In this document: piece by piece, positions 7,881 through 15,573 of the stretch
Position numbering within the stretch: the stretch's first letter is position 1
Layout: each line of letters begins with the position of its first letter
DNA from: an uncultured Pseudomonadota bacterium
GTDB taxonomy: Bacteria > Pseudomonadota > Gammaproteobacteria > Steroidobacterales > Steroidobacteraceae
Direction: 5' to 3'
Length of the DNA stretch: 42,666 bases
Assembly: GCA_903929455.1 (NCBI GenBank)
Contig: CAIYVA010000048.1
Coordinates: 1-42,666 of the forward strand
Notes under the pieces: generated by a model
Told to the model about the DNA's origin: nothing
Seen by the model: only the letters and a program-made list of their open reading frames with translations
Databases searched by the model: none
Made by a program: the position numbers and the translations under genes

Positions 7881-8947
7881 TGAACGGCGTCAAAAAAATC
7901 CCTACGGTTATTTTAGGCGGTACGGGCTATGTCGCCGGCGAACTCATACGCCTACTACAGGCTCATCCTCATTTCGATCTGCGAGCGATCGTGTCTGACT
8001 CAAAACCAGGCGCCGCGGTAGCTGATGCCTTTCCCCATCTGTCGTCCGTGGTGGGTGAACAATGCTTTGTCTCTATCGAGATCGCGCAACAGTTGCTGTG
8101 TAATGCACCCGATAGCCTCGTATTGGCGGCGGCGCCACACGGCGTATCAGCAACACTCATCGATCAACTACTGACACATACCGCGCAGGCCGGGCGGCAT
8201 CCCAAAGTGGTGGATATTTCTGCTGACTATCGCTTTAGAGAGGCCGACGCCTATCAATCGGTGTATCGACATGCGCATGGCGCACCGCAGCGCTTGAGCG
8301 ATTTCATCTGCGCCCTGCCGGAGCATATCAGCACCCTACCCAGCCAGCACGTCGCTCATCCAGGCTGCTTTGCGACAGCCATGCTGCTATCGATCGTGCC
8401 TTTAATATCGCTCAAGCTGATTGAACCTCGTGTATTTGTCAGCGGTATCACGGGGAGCACAGGATCCGGCCGAACCCCAACTGAAGGGACGCATCATCCT
8501 AGACGGCACAGCGATCTCTATTCTTATGGCGCACTCCAGCATCGGCATGCGCCGGAAGTGGTGTCGATTGTTAAGACCGTAACGGGCGACACCATTGAAT
8601 GTCACTTCGTGCCTCACTCAGGCCCTTTCGCACGTGGCATTCATGCCACGACACAGGCGACTTTGAAAAAGCCGCTCAAATCCGACGAGGTCATGGCGGC
8701 GCTGCACGACTTTTACAAGGGCCAGCCTTTTGTTCGGGTATCAAACCAAGCACCTCACCTTAAAGATGTGGTCAGCAGCAACTACGCTCACTTATCCGCC
8801 ACGACAGACGGCCAAACCGTTGCTGTGGTATCGGCGATCGACAACTTAACCAAGGGCGCGGCCGGCGGCGCCGTGCAATGGGCCAATCGACTTTTTGGCT
8901 TCGATCAAATCACCGGCCTTAGCGCACCCGCGCCCGGTTGGACTTAA
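7880..8947 (+). CDS. argC: N-acyl-gamma-glutamyl-phosphate reductase ArgC
   Basis: NADPH-dependent reduction of N-acylglutamyl phosphate to the semialdehyde, third step of arginine synthesis. 355 aa. Rossmann motif GGTGYVAGELIRLL at 13-26; catalytic Cys163 in AHPGCFAT; SGITGSTGSGRTP and HHPRRHSDLYSYGALQHRHA are typical of the family, and the latter resembles Xanthomonas and Bacteroidota forms. The start overlaps the previous stop by one base (TAATG). Whether the substrate is acetylated or succinylated follows from the transcarbamylase downstream and cannot be read from ArgC. Confidence 0.93.
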   Translation: MNGVKKIPTVILGGTGYVAGELIRLLQAHPHFDLRAIVSDSKPGAAVADAFPHLSSVVGEQCFVSIEIAQQLLCNAPDSLVLAAAPHGVSATLIDQLLTHTAQAGRHPKVVDISADYRFREADAYQSVYRHAHGAPQRLSDFICALPEHISTLPSQHVAHPGCFATAMLLSIVPLISLKLIEPRVFVSGITGSTGSGRTPTEGTHHPRRHSDLYSYGALQHRHAPEVVSIVKTVTGDTIECHFVPHSGPFARGIHATTQATLKKPLKSDEVMAALHDFYKGQPFVRVSNQAPHLKDVVSSNYAHLSATTDGQTVAVVSAIDNLTKGAAGGAVQWANRLFGFDQITGLSAPAPGWT

Positions 8948-8967
8948 TTTCAAGGTATCGGTACATC

Positions 8968-10122
8968 ATGGCCACGGCAGTTCCTAACCACGGCAGTCAC
9001 CTAGCTCACGTGTTCGCGCAGTACCCCTTAGAGGTTGTGCGAGCGCATGGCTGTTGGCTTGAGGGGCGCGATGGACAGCGCGTGGTGGATTTCTATGGCG
9101 GCCATGCGGTGGCCGCACTTGGCTATGGGCATAGCCGTTGGATCGAAGCCTTAGAAGGACAAGCGCGCTCGGTGCAATTTCAAACGAACGCCATCCCGAT
9201 GGCCGTACGTGAACGTGCGGCCGAACGCTTAGTCGCCTTTGCAGGCTTAGGGCTCGATCAAGTGTTTTTTGTGAACTCAGGTGCTGAAGCCAATGAGAAC
9301 GCACTACGTACCGCATTCCGATTAACAGGTCGCCGACAAGCCATTGCGCTTGAGCAAGGGTGGCACGGACGAACAGCCGCCGCTGGTGCTGTGACCTTTG
9401 GGGCGCGCGACAAATGGTATGGCTTCCCGCAGACGCCCTTTGATGTGCAGTGGATCTCGCGCACGGATCCTGCCGGCGCACTTGCGATCAATCACGACAC
9501 GGCCTGCGTGATCGTTGAACCGATCCAAGGCCTTGCCGGCGCTTTTGAAGTACCCACCGATGTACTCCGCGCGCTGCGCGCGCGTTGCACTGAAGTGGGC
9601 GCGCTTTTGATCTTTGATGAAGTGCAGTGTGGTGTCGGTCGCACAGGTTACCCATTTGGCGCTAATCGTGTATCGGTCACACCTGACATGCTGACCACGG
9701 CCAAAGCCCTGGGCGCAGGCTTTCCGGTATCGGCTTTGCTGATGTCACCCCACGTTGCAGGCGCTCTTAAGATTGAAGACATGGGCACCACCTTCGGTGG
9801 CGGACCGCTGGCCTGCGCCATCGTCGAGACCGTCATCGACATTATCGAATCCGAAGGGCTACTCGAGAATGTAAAAAAGATGTCAGCCCTGATTCAGTCA
9901 AGCTGTGTCGGCGGCGTCGTGAGTGGCGTGCAAGGCGCAGGCTTACTCCTGGGTCTTAAAACCACGCGCCCCGCCAAAGCGATCCAAGCAGAATTACTGG
10001 CTCGTGGCATTTTTGTCGGCACAGCGGCTGATCCGCATATCATCAGACTGCTGCCGCCTTTTACGATTGGCCAAGATCATGTGGCACTGCTGGCGCAGGC
10101 ACTGCAGGAGCTTACCCCATGA
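8968..10122 (+). CDS. argD: N-acylornithine aminotransferase ArgD
   Basis: PLP-dependent class III aminotransferase converting N-acylglutamate semialdehyde to N-acylornithine. 384 aa from the ATG chosen; a longer TTG-started frame from 8938 exists, but AAGG lies 12 bases before this ATG and the family starts near here. Visible: NSGAEANENALR (phosphate binding, about 104-115), FDEVQCGVGRTG with the pyridine-contacting Asp217, and the Schiff-base lysine K246 in TTAKALGAGFP. ArgD enzymes commonly accept both acetyl and succinyl substrates (E. coli ArgD also serves as DapC), so it does not decide the acyl group. The stop overlaps argF' by four bases. Confidence 0.92.
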   Translation: MATAVPNHGSHLAHVFAQYPLEVVRAHGCWLEGRDGQRVVDFYGGHAVAALGYGHSRWIEALEGQARSVQFQTNAIPMAVRERAAERLVAFAGLGLDQVFFVNSGAEANENALRTAFRLTGRRQAIALEQGWHGRTAAAGAVTFGARDKWYGFPQTPFDVQWISRTDPAGALAINHDTACVIVEPIQGLAGAFEVPTDVLRALRARCTEVGALLIFDEVQCGVGRTGYPFGANRVSVTPDMLTTAKALGAGFPVSALLMSPHVAGALKIEDMGTTFGGGPLACAIVETVIDIIESEGLLENVKKMSALIQSSCVGGVVSGVQGAGLLLGLKTTRPAKAIQAELLARGIFVGTAADPHIIRLLPPFTIGQDHVALLAQALQELTP

Positions 10123-11120
10123 GTCTTTCCCGATTTTTAGACCTTGCAGATCTCGCGCCTGAGGAAATTCGTGATCTCTTAGCGTTGGCTGAACGATTGC
10201 AGCAACATCCCGAGCCGCAGGCACTCGCAGGGAAAATTCTTGGCCTGATCTTTCTCAATCCTTCGCTTAGAACACTCGCCTCTATGCAGGCTGGCATGGC
10301 GCGCCTCGGTGGAAGTTCCTTCGTGATCACGCCGGGGCAAGGCACGTGGGCGCTGGAGACCCGTAGCGGCGTCGCGATGGATGGCGACGCTGCGGAGCAT
10401 ATTCGCGAGGGCCTACCGGTCCTCGCCTCTTACTGTGACGCACTGGGCATTCGTGCCTTTGCCGCGGGACGCGACCTTGCGATGGATGTAGCAGATACGT
10501 CATTCAAAGCCATGGCAGAGCTCATTCAAAAGCCGCTTATTAATCTTGAGTCAGCCATTAATCATCCCTGCCAATCGCTTGCCGACTGGAAGACCCTGGA
10601 TGACTTGCGCATCGCTCCAAGAACCAAGTTCGTGTTGTCGTGGGTACCCCACCCGCGCGCACTGCCGCTCGCGGTGCCGGCTGCGACAGCCCACATGGCG
10701 GCCCTGCGCGGCCACGACGTCGTCGTGCTACGCCCCGATGGCTTCGCATTGCCCTCTCCTGTGATGGATCGCGTGCATGCCGCTGCCAAACTCAGTGGTG
10801 GCTCAGTAACAGAAACTGATGATCGGGTAGCCGCACTCAAGGGTGCGCACATCGTGTACGCCAAGGAATGGGGCTCGACACGACATTATGGTGACGCGGA
10901 TGGTGACGGAGCCTTACGCCGCCATCTGAGTGACTGGCAATTGAACGAGCAGTCTTTTGCAAACGCCACGCCGAATTGCAAATTAATGCACTGCTTACCG
11001 GTGCGTCGCAATGTGGCAGTCGCAGAGGCGCTACTAGATAGTCCGCGCAGCGTAGTGCTGCACGAAGCACACAATCGATTGGTGGTGCAAATGGCCGTAC
11101 TGTATCGCTTACTAAAATAA
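10119..11120 (+). CDS. argF': N-acylornithine carbamoyltransferase, probably N-succinylornithine type
   Basis: Transfers carbamoyl from carbamoyl phosphate to an N-acylated ornithine, giving N-acylcitrulline. 333 aa. Carbamoyl-phosphate motif NPSLRT at 48-52; HPCQ at 149-152; HCLPVRRN at 291-298. The family marker MDGDxxEH is present as MDGDAAEH, so Ala92 occupies the site that is Glu92 in Xanthomonas acetylornithine enzyme and Pro90 in Bacteroides succinylornithine enzyme. Published mutation of Glu92 to Pro, Ser, Val or Ala turned the former into the latter. HPRALPLAVP and QGTWALET also follow the Bacteroides form (HPRPLPQAVP, QGAWKLET), and the Xanthomonas Lys302 position is Met325. I infer succinylornithine as substrate. 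Confidence 0.88.
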   Translation: MSLSRFLDLADLAPEEIRDLLALAERLQQHPEPQALAGKILGLIFLNPSLRTLASMQAGMARLGGSSFVITPGQGTWALETRSGVAMDGDAAEHIREGLPVLASYCDALGIRAFAAGRDLAMDVADTSFKAMAELIQKPLINLESAINHPCQSLADWKTLDDLRIAPRTKFVLSWVPHPRALPLAVPAATAHMAALRGHDVVVLRPDGFALPSPVMDRVHAAAKLSGGSVTETDDRVAALKGAHIVYAKEWGSTRHYGDADGDGALRRHLSDWQLNEQSFANATPNCKLMHCLPVRRNVAVAEALLDSPRSVVLHEAHNRLVVQMAVLYRLLK

Positions 11121-11170
11121 CGACCATCCCATTTTTATTTTTTTATTTCACTTTAATTGTAGGAATTTTC

Positions 11171-12109
11171 ATGAGCTACCGCCCCGAACAAGCCGCCGCC
11201 ATTCGCGCCATGCGCAGCGCCGCACCGTACATCCGTATGTACAAGGGCAAGGTCTTCATTGTAAAGATCGGTGGCGCAATTTTCGCCAACCCCTCGGCGG
11301 TTCGCTCGCTGGTTGAGCAGGTGGCAATCTTGCATCAAGTGGGCATCCGCGTGGTCTTAGTGCATGGCGGCGGCCCTCAGCTTGATGAGATGCAGCGCTC
11401 CCTAGGCATGGAACCTTTGATGGTCGATGGCCGACGAGTGACCGATGCACAGACCCTCGATGTCACTGTGATGGTCTTAAACGGTCTGCTCAACACGCAA
11501 CTGTTGAGTCTGTGTCGCGAGTTGGGACTCGACGCGGTCGGCATCTCTGGATTAGATGGCGGATTAGTACGCGCGCATAAAAGAGCGCCGGTCAAAAGCG
11601 CGAGTGGCACGCTCGTAGACTACGGACAGGTTGGTGATATCGAGGGCGTCGATCCTCATGTGATTCGGTCGCTATTAGATGCCGGTTATATGCCAGTCGT
11701 TAGTCCACTGTCAGCGGACGCAGAGGGTCATGTACTGAATATCAATGCGGATACCGTCGCCGCACATCTCGGCGCCGCACTCAATGCGGAGAAGCTGCTT
11801 TTGTGTACAGGCGCTGCCGGCATATTCGAGCAACTCGCAGATCCGTCCACCCTGGTGTCATACACCGACTTGGCAGGTCTTAAACGACTGGAGGCGCTCG
11901 GTTGTTTCGCTGATGGCATGCTGCCCAAAGCAGGCGCCATCGAGACGGCCATCAAAGGTGGCGTACGGCGAGTACATGTGATCTCCTTTAAGTCGACGGA
12001 TGCCCTGCTTGCTGAGGTCTTTACCAATGAAGGCCTAGGCACCCTGATCGTGGCGGACATCAAGGCGCTGTCGCCAGCTGAGCAGAGCGGCGGAGCCAAA
12101 TCGCCATGA
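11171..12109 (+). CDS. argB: N-acylglutamate kinase ArgB (stand-alone)
   Basis: Phosphorylates N-acylglutamate, second step of the pathway. 312 aa amino acid kinase fold: IVKIGGAIF at about 35-43, LVHGGGPQLDEMQ, NINADTVAAHL, and the C-terminal EVFTNEGLGTLI. The first 30 residues (PEQAAAIRAMRSAAPYIRMY) resemble the extra N-terminal helix of arginine-inhibited hexameric kinases, so feedback inhibition is likely. Unlike Xanthomonas ArgB, it has no C-terminal GNAT (acetylglutamate synthase) domain; the protein ends soon after the kinase fold. It lies 50 bases after argF' with an A/T-rich spacer and an AGGAA ribosome binding site, and overlaps argH by four bases. Confidence 0.92.
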   Translation: MSYRPEQAAAIRAMRSAAPYIRMYKGKVFIVKIGGAIFANPSAVRSLVEQVAILHQVGIRVVLVHGGGPQLDEMQRSLGMEPLMVDGRRVTDAQTLDVTVMVLNGLLNTQLLSLCRELGLDAVGISGLDGGLVRAHKRAPVKSASGTLVDYGQVGDIEGVDPHVIRSLLDAGYMPVVSPLSADAEGHVLNINADTVAAHLGAALNAEKLLLCTGAAGIFEQLADPSTLVSYTDLAGLKRLEALGCFADGMLPKAGAIETAIKGGVRRVHVISFKSTDALLAEVFTNEGLGTLIVADIKALSPAEQSGGAKSP

Positions 12110-13293
12110 GTCGCCTATGGGACAAGGGGAAGCCGCTTGATGAGGCCGTACTCGAATACACCGCCGGTGAGGACTATGCGCTCGATGCACGACTAGTCCC
12201 CTATGACATTAAGGCATCACTCGCGCATGCCCAAGGATTGCACGCCGCCAAGCTACTATCGGCAGCAGACCTCGCCATCCTGACAACAGCCCTGCAGGAA
12301 TCTGCCGTGGCTTATGAGAGTGGCGCTTGGCAGGTCACGCTACAGCAGGAAGATGGGCAAACGGCACTAGAGGCTCAGCTAACGACCCGAGCGGGCGCTG
12401 TGGGTGGGCGCATTCACTTAGGTCGCTCACGCAATGACCAAGTACTGACCGCTCTGCGCCTTTACCTCAAGGACGTCAATCAGGCGCTCACCGCCGGCAC
12501 CGAAGGCGTCGCCTTGGCGCTTGATCGTTTGGCGGCGAGATATCCAGCGGTGGCACTCCCCGGTTACACCCACATGCAACAGGCTATGCCGAGCTCTATA
12601 TCATTATGGGCGGGCGGCTTTGCCTCTGAGTTTAGAGATGACGCCGCTCAGTTAGGCCACGCGATGGCGCGCGCCGACAAAAACCCGCTCGGTTCGGCCG
12701 CCGGTTACGGCACGCCGGGGCTACCGCTCAATCGCAACGATACCAAGGAACGATTGGGATTTGCTGTCAATCACGAGCCAGTCACTGCGGTACAACTGTC
12801 GCGTGGCAAAGCGGAAGCGCATCTTTTATTTGAAATCTGCTTACTGATGATTGATGCAGGTCGATTGGCCGCCGATCTGTTGTTGTTTTACACACAAGAG
12901 TTTGCATTTGTAACGCTGCCTGATCATTTCACGACCGGCTCATCGATCATGCCGCAGAAGCGCAATCCGGATGTGTTTGAACTGATCCGTGGCCGCAGCA
13001 GCACAGCACACGCCTGTTTGTCAGAGGTATTGGGAATCACTGCCAAACTACCGAGCGGTTATCAGCGCGATCTACAACTCATCAAGGTGCCACTTTTCCG
13101 AGGCATCGATCTCGCGATGCAGACGCTACAGATTTTGCCAATGGCGCTCGACGGATTACAGTTTAGGCCTGACCATCTGCATCTTGATCCGGCCATTCAT
13201 GCAGCTGAGCGCGCCAATCGCTTAGTCGTCGAGGAAGGCATTCCTTTTCGAGACGCCTACCGACGAGTCGCGGCTGAACTCTCAGAAAAATAG
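12106..13293 (+). CDS. argH: Argininosuccinate lyase ArgH, short form
   Basis: Cleaves argininosuccinate to arginine and fumarate; last gene of the operon. 395 aa, shorter than the roughly 460 aa of E. coli ArgH but similar to the Xanthomonas form. Fumarase/aspartase superfamily signature TGSSIMPQKRNPDV carries the catalytic serine loop; GRIHLGRSRNDQV and PGYTHMQQAMP are also clear. An oddity: the usual ED(I/V/C)H motif reads EDGQ, so Gln85 stands where a histidine is nearly always found. The rest of the active site looks intact, so I still call it functional. The convergent fghA stop follows after 16 bases. Confidence 0.9.
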   Translation: MSRLWDKGKPLDEAVLEYTAGEDYALDARLVPYDIKASLAHAQGLHAAKLLSAADLAILTTALQESAVAYESGAWQVTLQQEDGQTALEAQLTTRAGAVGGRIHLGRSRNDQVLTALRLYLKDVNQALTAGTEGVALALDRLAARYPAVALPGYTHMQQAMPSSISLWAGGFASEFRDDAAQLGHAMARADKNPLGSAAGYGTPGLPLNRNDTKERLGFAVNHEPVTAVQLSRGKAEAHLLFEICLLMIDAGRLAADLLLFYTQEFAFVTLPDHFTTGSSIMPQKRNPDVFELIRGRSSTAHACLSEVLGITAKLPSGYQRDLQLIKVPLFRGIDLAMQTLQILPMALDGLQFRPDHLHLDPAIHAAERANRLVVEEGIPFRDAYRRVAAELSEK

Positions 13294-13297
13294 AATT

Positions 13298-13330
13298 AAA
13301 AAAAGAAAATCAGCCGCCCAGAACGGCGGC
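13298..13330 (-). terminator. Rho-independent terminator of frmA-fghA
   Basis: On the minus strand GCCGCC and GGCGGC (13330-13325 and 13318-13313) form a 6-bp GC stem around GTTCTG, followed by the stop codon and then a U-rich run (TTTTCTTTTTTT). The stem lies within the last codons of fghA. Confidence 0.6.
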
Positions 13331-14155
13331 GTGATGCCGCAGATGGTCTTCCATCAAGCTTTGAATGAAGTAATAGCCGTGGTCGTAGGCCGCGTGCATA
13401 CGCAGCTCTACTTTCTGACCTGATAACCGACAGGCTTCGACAAAGCGCTCTGGCATGAGTTGCTTCACGAGAAATGGATCCGCCGCACCTTGATCGATCA
13501 AAATACGCGTCCGGCACTGCTGTTCCCGTACCAGCATACTGGCATCATAAGCGGCCCAGCGGCTTTGATCGGCACCGAGATACCCCGTGAATGCTTTGTG
13601 ACCCCAAGGGCAATGGCTCGGCGCTGCAATAGGTGCGAACGCAGAAATGGATCGATATCGGTGAAGATTTCGCAAGCCGATGACCAGCGCGCCGTGACCA
13701 CCCATCGAGTGACCGAAGATACCTTGCGCATCAGCGCGCGCTGGAAACGCGCCTTGAATGAGCGCAGGCAACTCCTCACTCACATACTGATACATTTTAT
13801 AATGGGCAGACCAAGGCGCCTCTGTGGCATCTACATAAAAGCCAGCGCCACGGCCAAAGTCCCAATCAGCTGTGTCACCCGCAATACTGACTTCACGTGG
13901 ACTGGTGTCCGGTGCTACCAGCATCAATCCTAGTTCCGCAGCGAGTCGCTGCGCGCCCGCTTTAATCGCGAAGGTTTCTTCTGTGCACGTTAAACCTGCC
14001 AAATAGTAAAGAACAGGCACCGGGCCTAACTGTGCTTGCGGCGGCTGGTAAACCGAAAAACGCATCGGCGTCTGACATGCGCTCGACGCATGCTTATAGT
14101 AACCCTGCACGCCACCAAAACAGCGGTGCTCTGATATCGTTTCGTAAGTGCTCAT
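13310..14155 (-). CDS. fghA: S-formylglutathione hydrolase
   Basis: Hydrolyses S-formylglutathione to formate and glutathione, second step of formaldehyde detoxification. 281 aa alpha/beta hydrolase of the esterase D family. The nucleophile elbow is GHSMGGHGAL (about residues 147-156); YYLAGLTCTEETF supplies the oxyanion region; the C-terminal HAAYDHGYYFI contains the catalytic histidine. It follows the class III alcohol dehydrogenase gene by 19 bases on the same strand, as in many proteobacteria. E. coli paralogues are frmB and yeiG. Confidence 0.92.
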   Translation of the reverse strand: MSTYETISEHRCFGGVQGYYKHASSACQTPMRFSVYQPPQAQLGPVPVLYYLAGLTCTEETFAIKAGAQRLAAELGLMLVAPDTSPREVSIAGDTADWDFGRGAGFYVDATEAPWSAHYKMYQYVSEELPALIQGAFPARADAQGIFGHSMGGHGALVIGLRNLHRYRSISAFAPIAAPSHCPWGHKAFTGYLGADQSRWAAYDASMLVREQQCRTRILIDQGAADPFLVKQLMPERFVEACRLSGQKVELRMHAAYDHGYYFIQSLMEDHLRHHAAVLGG

Positions 14156-14174
14156 GTGCGCCTAAGGTGAAAGA

Positions 14175-15287
14175 TCAATACACCACCACGCTTCGAATAG
14201 ACTCACCAGAGTGCATCAAGTCAAACGCATCGTTGATGCGATCGAGTGGCATCTGGTGAGTGATCAGTGGATCGATCTGAATTTTTCCATCCATATACCA
14301 ATCGACAATCTTAGGCACATCGGTGCGACCACGAGCGCCACCAAAGGCAGTGCCTTTCCATACGCGACCCGTCACTAACTGGAATGGGCGGGTAGAGATC
14401 TCTTGGCCGGCACCTGCCACACCAATGATGATGGACTCACCCCAACCGCGATGACAGCACTCCAGGGCCTGTCGCATTAAATTCACATTACCGACGCATT
14501 CAAAGCTGTAGTCAGCGCCGCCATCGGTCAGGGATACCAAATAGGGGACTAAGTCACCCTCTACCTCTTTGGGATTAACAAAATGGGTCATCCCAAACTT
14601 CTCCGCTAATTCCTTACGTCGCGGATTGAGGTCAACACCAATGATTTTATTGGCACCAGCCAGGCGCGCACCTTGAATGACATTGAGACCGATGCCACCT
14701 AAGCCAAACACCACCACATTGGCGCCTGGCTCCACCTTGGCGGTATTGATGACTGCACCGATACCGGTGGTCACACCGCAACCGATATAACAAACCTTAT
14801 CAAAGGGCGCATCGCTACGAATCTTGGCTACTGCAATTTCCGGAAGGACGCTGTAGTTTGAAAATGTGGAACAGCCCATGTAGTGATGAACTTTGTCTTT
14901 GCCAATGGAGAATCGGCTGGTGCCATCCGGCATCACACCTTGACCTTGGGTCGCTCGAATCGCCGTACACAAGTTCGTCTTATGAGAGGTACAGCTTTTG
15001 CACTCGCGGCACTCGGGGGTGTACAGAGGAATCACGTGATCCCCCTTTTTGAGGGTGCGAACCCCTGGCCCCACATCAACCACCACACCCGCACCTTCGT
15101 GTCCCAAAATAACGGGGAACAAGCCTTCGGGATCAGCACCTGAGCGCGTGAACTCGTCGGTATGACAGACGCCGGAGGCGCGCATCTCAATCAGTACTTC
15201 ACCCGCTTTTGGGCCGTCGAGATCAAGGGTCACAACCTCTAATGGCTTTCCAGCGGCGTAGGCAATGGCTGCACGCGTCTTCATCAC
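14175..15287 (-). CDS. frmA: S-(hydroxymethyl)glutathione dehydrogenase (class III alcohol dehydrogenase)
   Basis: Oxidises S-hydroxymethylglutathione, the adduct of formaldehyde and glutathione, with NAD+. 370 aa zinc medium-chain dehydrogenase. Catalytic zinc ligands are in [12 protein letters not shown] and ILGHEGAG; the four structural-zinc cysteines are in [18 protein letters not shown]-binding [13 protein letters not shown] follows. FECVGN and the C-terminal [11 protein letters not shown] are typical class III features. AGGAG lies before the ATG. First gene of a two-gene unit with fghA. No FrmR-type repressor gene is adjacent. Confidence 0.95.
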   Translation of the reverse strand: MMKTRAAIAYAAGKPLEVVTLDLDGPKAGEVLIEMRASGVCHTDEFTRSGADPEGLFPVILGHEGAGVVVDVGPGVRTLKKGDHVIPLYTPECRECKSCTSHKTNLCTAIRATQGQGVMPDGTSRFSIGKDKVHHYMGCSTFSNYSVLPEIAVAKIRSDAPFDKVCYIGCGVTTGIGAVINTAKVEPGANVVVFGLGGIGLNVIQGARLAGANKIIGVDLNPRRKELAEKFGMTHFVNPKEVEGDLVPYLVSLTDGGADYSFECVGNVNLMRQALECCHRGWGESIIIGVAGAGQEISTRPFQLVTGRVWKGTAFGGARGRTDVPKIVDWYMDGKIQIDPLITHQMPLDRINDAFDLMHSGESIRSVVVY

Positions 15288-15573
15288 TCACTCTCCTGAC
15301 GGTTTAACGACAACGGGTCATTCAATCTGGGTGCAGTATCGCCGACTTCAGCGTCCGGCGCACGCGACAAAATGAGCGCCGCTGTCGCCGCCGCGAGACT
15401 TGCGCTATCTAGCAGGTATCCCATAAGTAATTGAGGAAAAACAAATTATTAGTCCCTCGGCTATCACCCTCGGCACGCTTCAGACCTCGGTCCAAAACGA
15501 CGCAGGCGATGAGGTGCGCCGTACAGCGATATGAAGCCTTATGATCGCGGTTAAGCCCTAAGGATGTAATGCC
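15288..15573. other. Divergent intergenic region between frmA and the M20 peptidase
   Basis: 286 bases with no convincing reading frame. It must contain the promoters of both flanking genes. The A/T-rich stretch around 15425-15452 is the likeliest promoter position, but I see no clear -35/-10 pair. AAGGATG at 15559-15565 is the ribosome binding site of the peptidase gene. Confidence 0.4.

Noticed and set aside
10837-11127. Minus-strand open frames opposite argF' and other arg genes
   Set aside because: They mirror codon periodicity of the real genes, have no ribosome binding site and resemble no family.
11121-11170. Internal promoter in the A/T-rich argF'-argB spacer
   Set aside because: TTTAAT at 11152-11157 would place the start point inside the argB ribosome binding site, and there is no -35; read-through from upstream is simpler.
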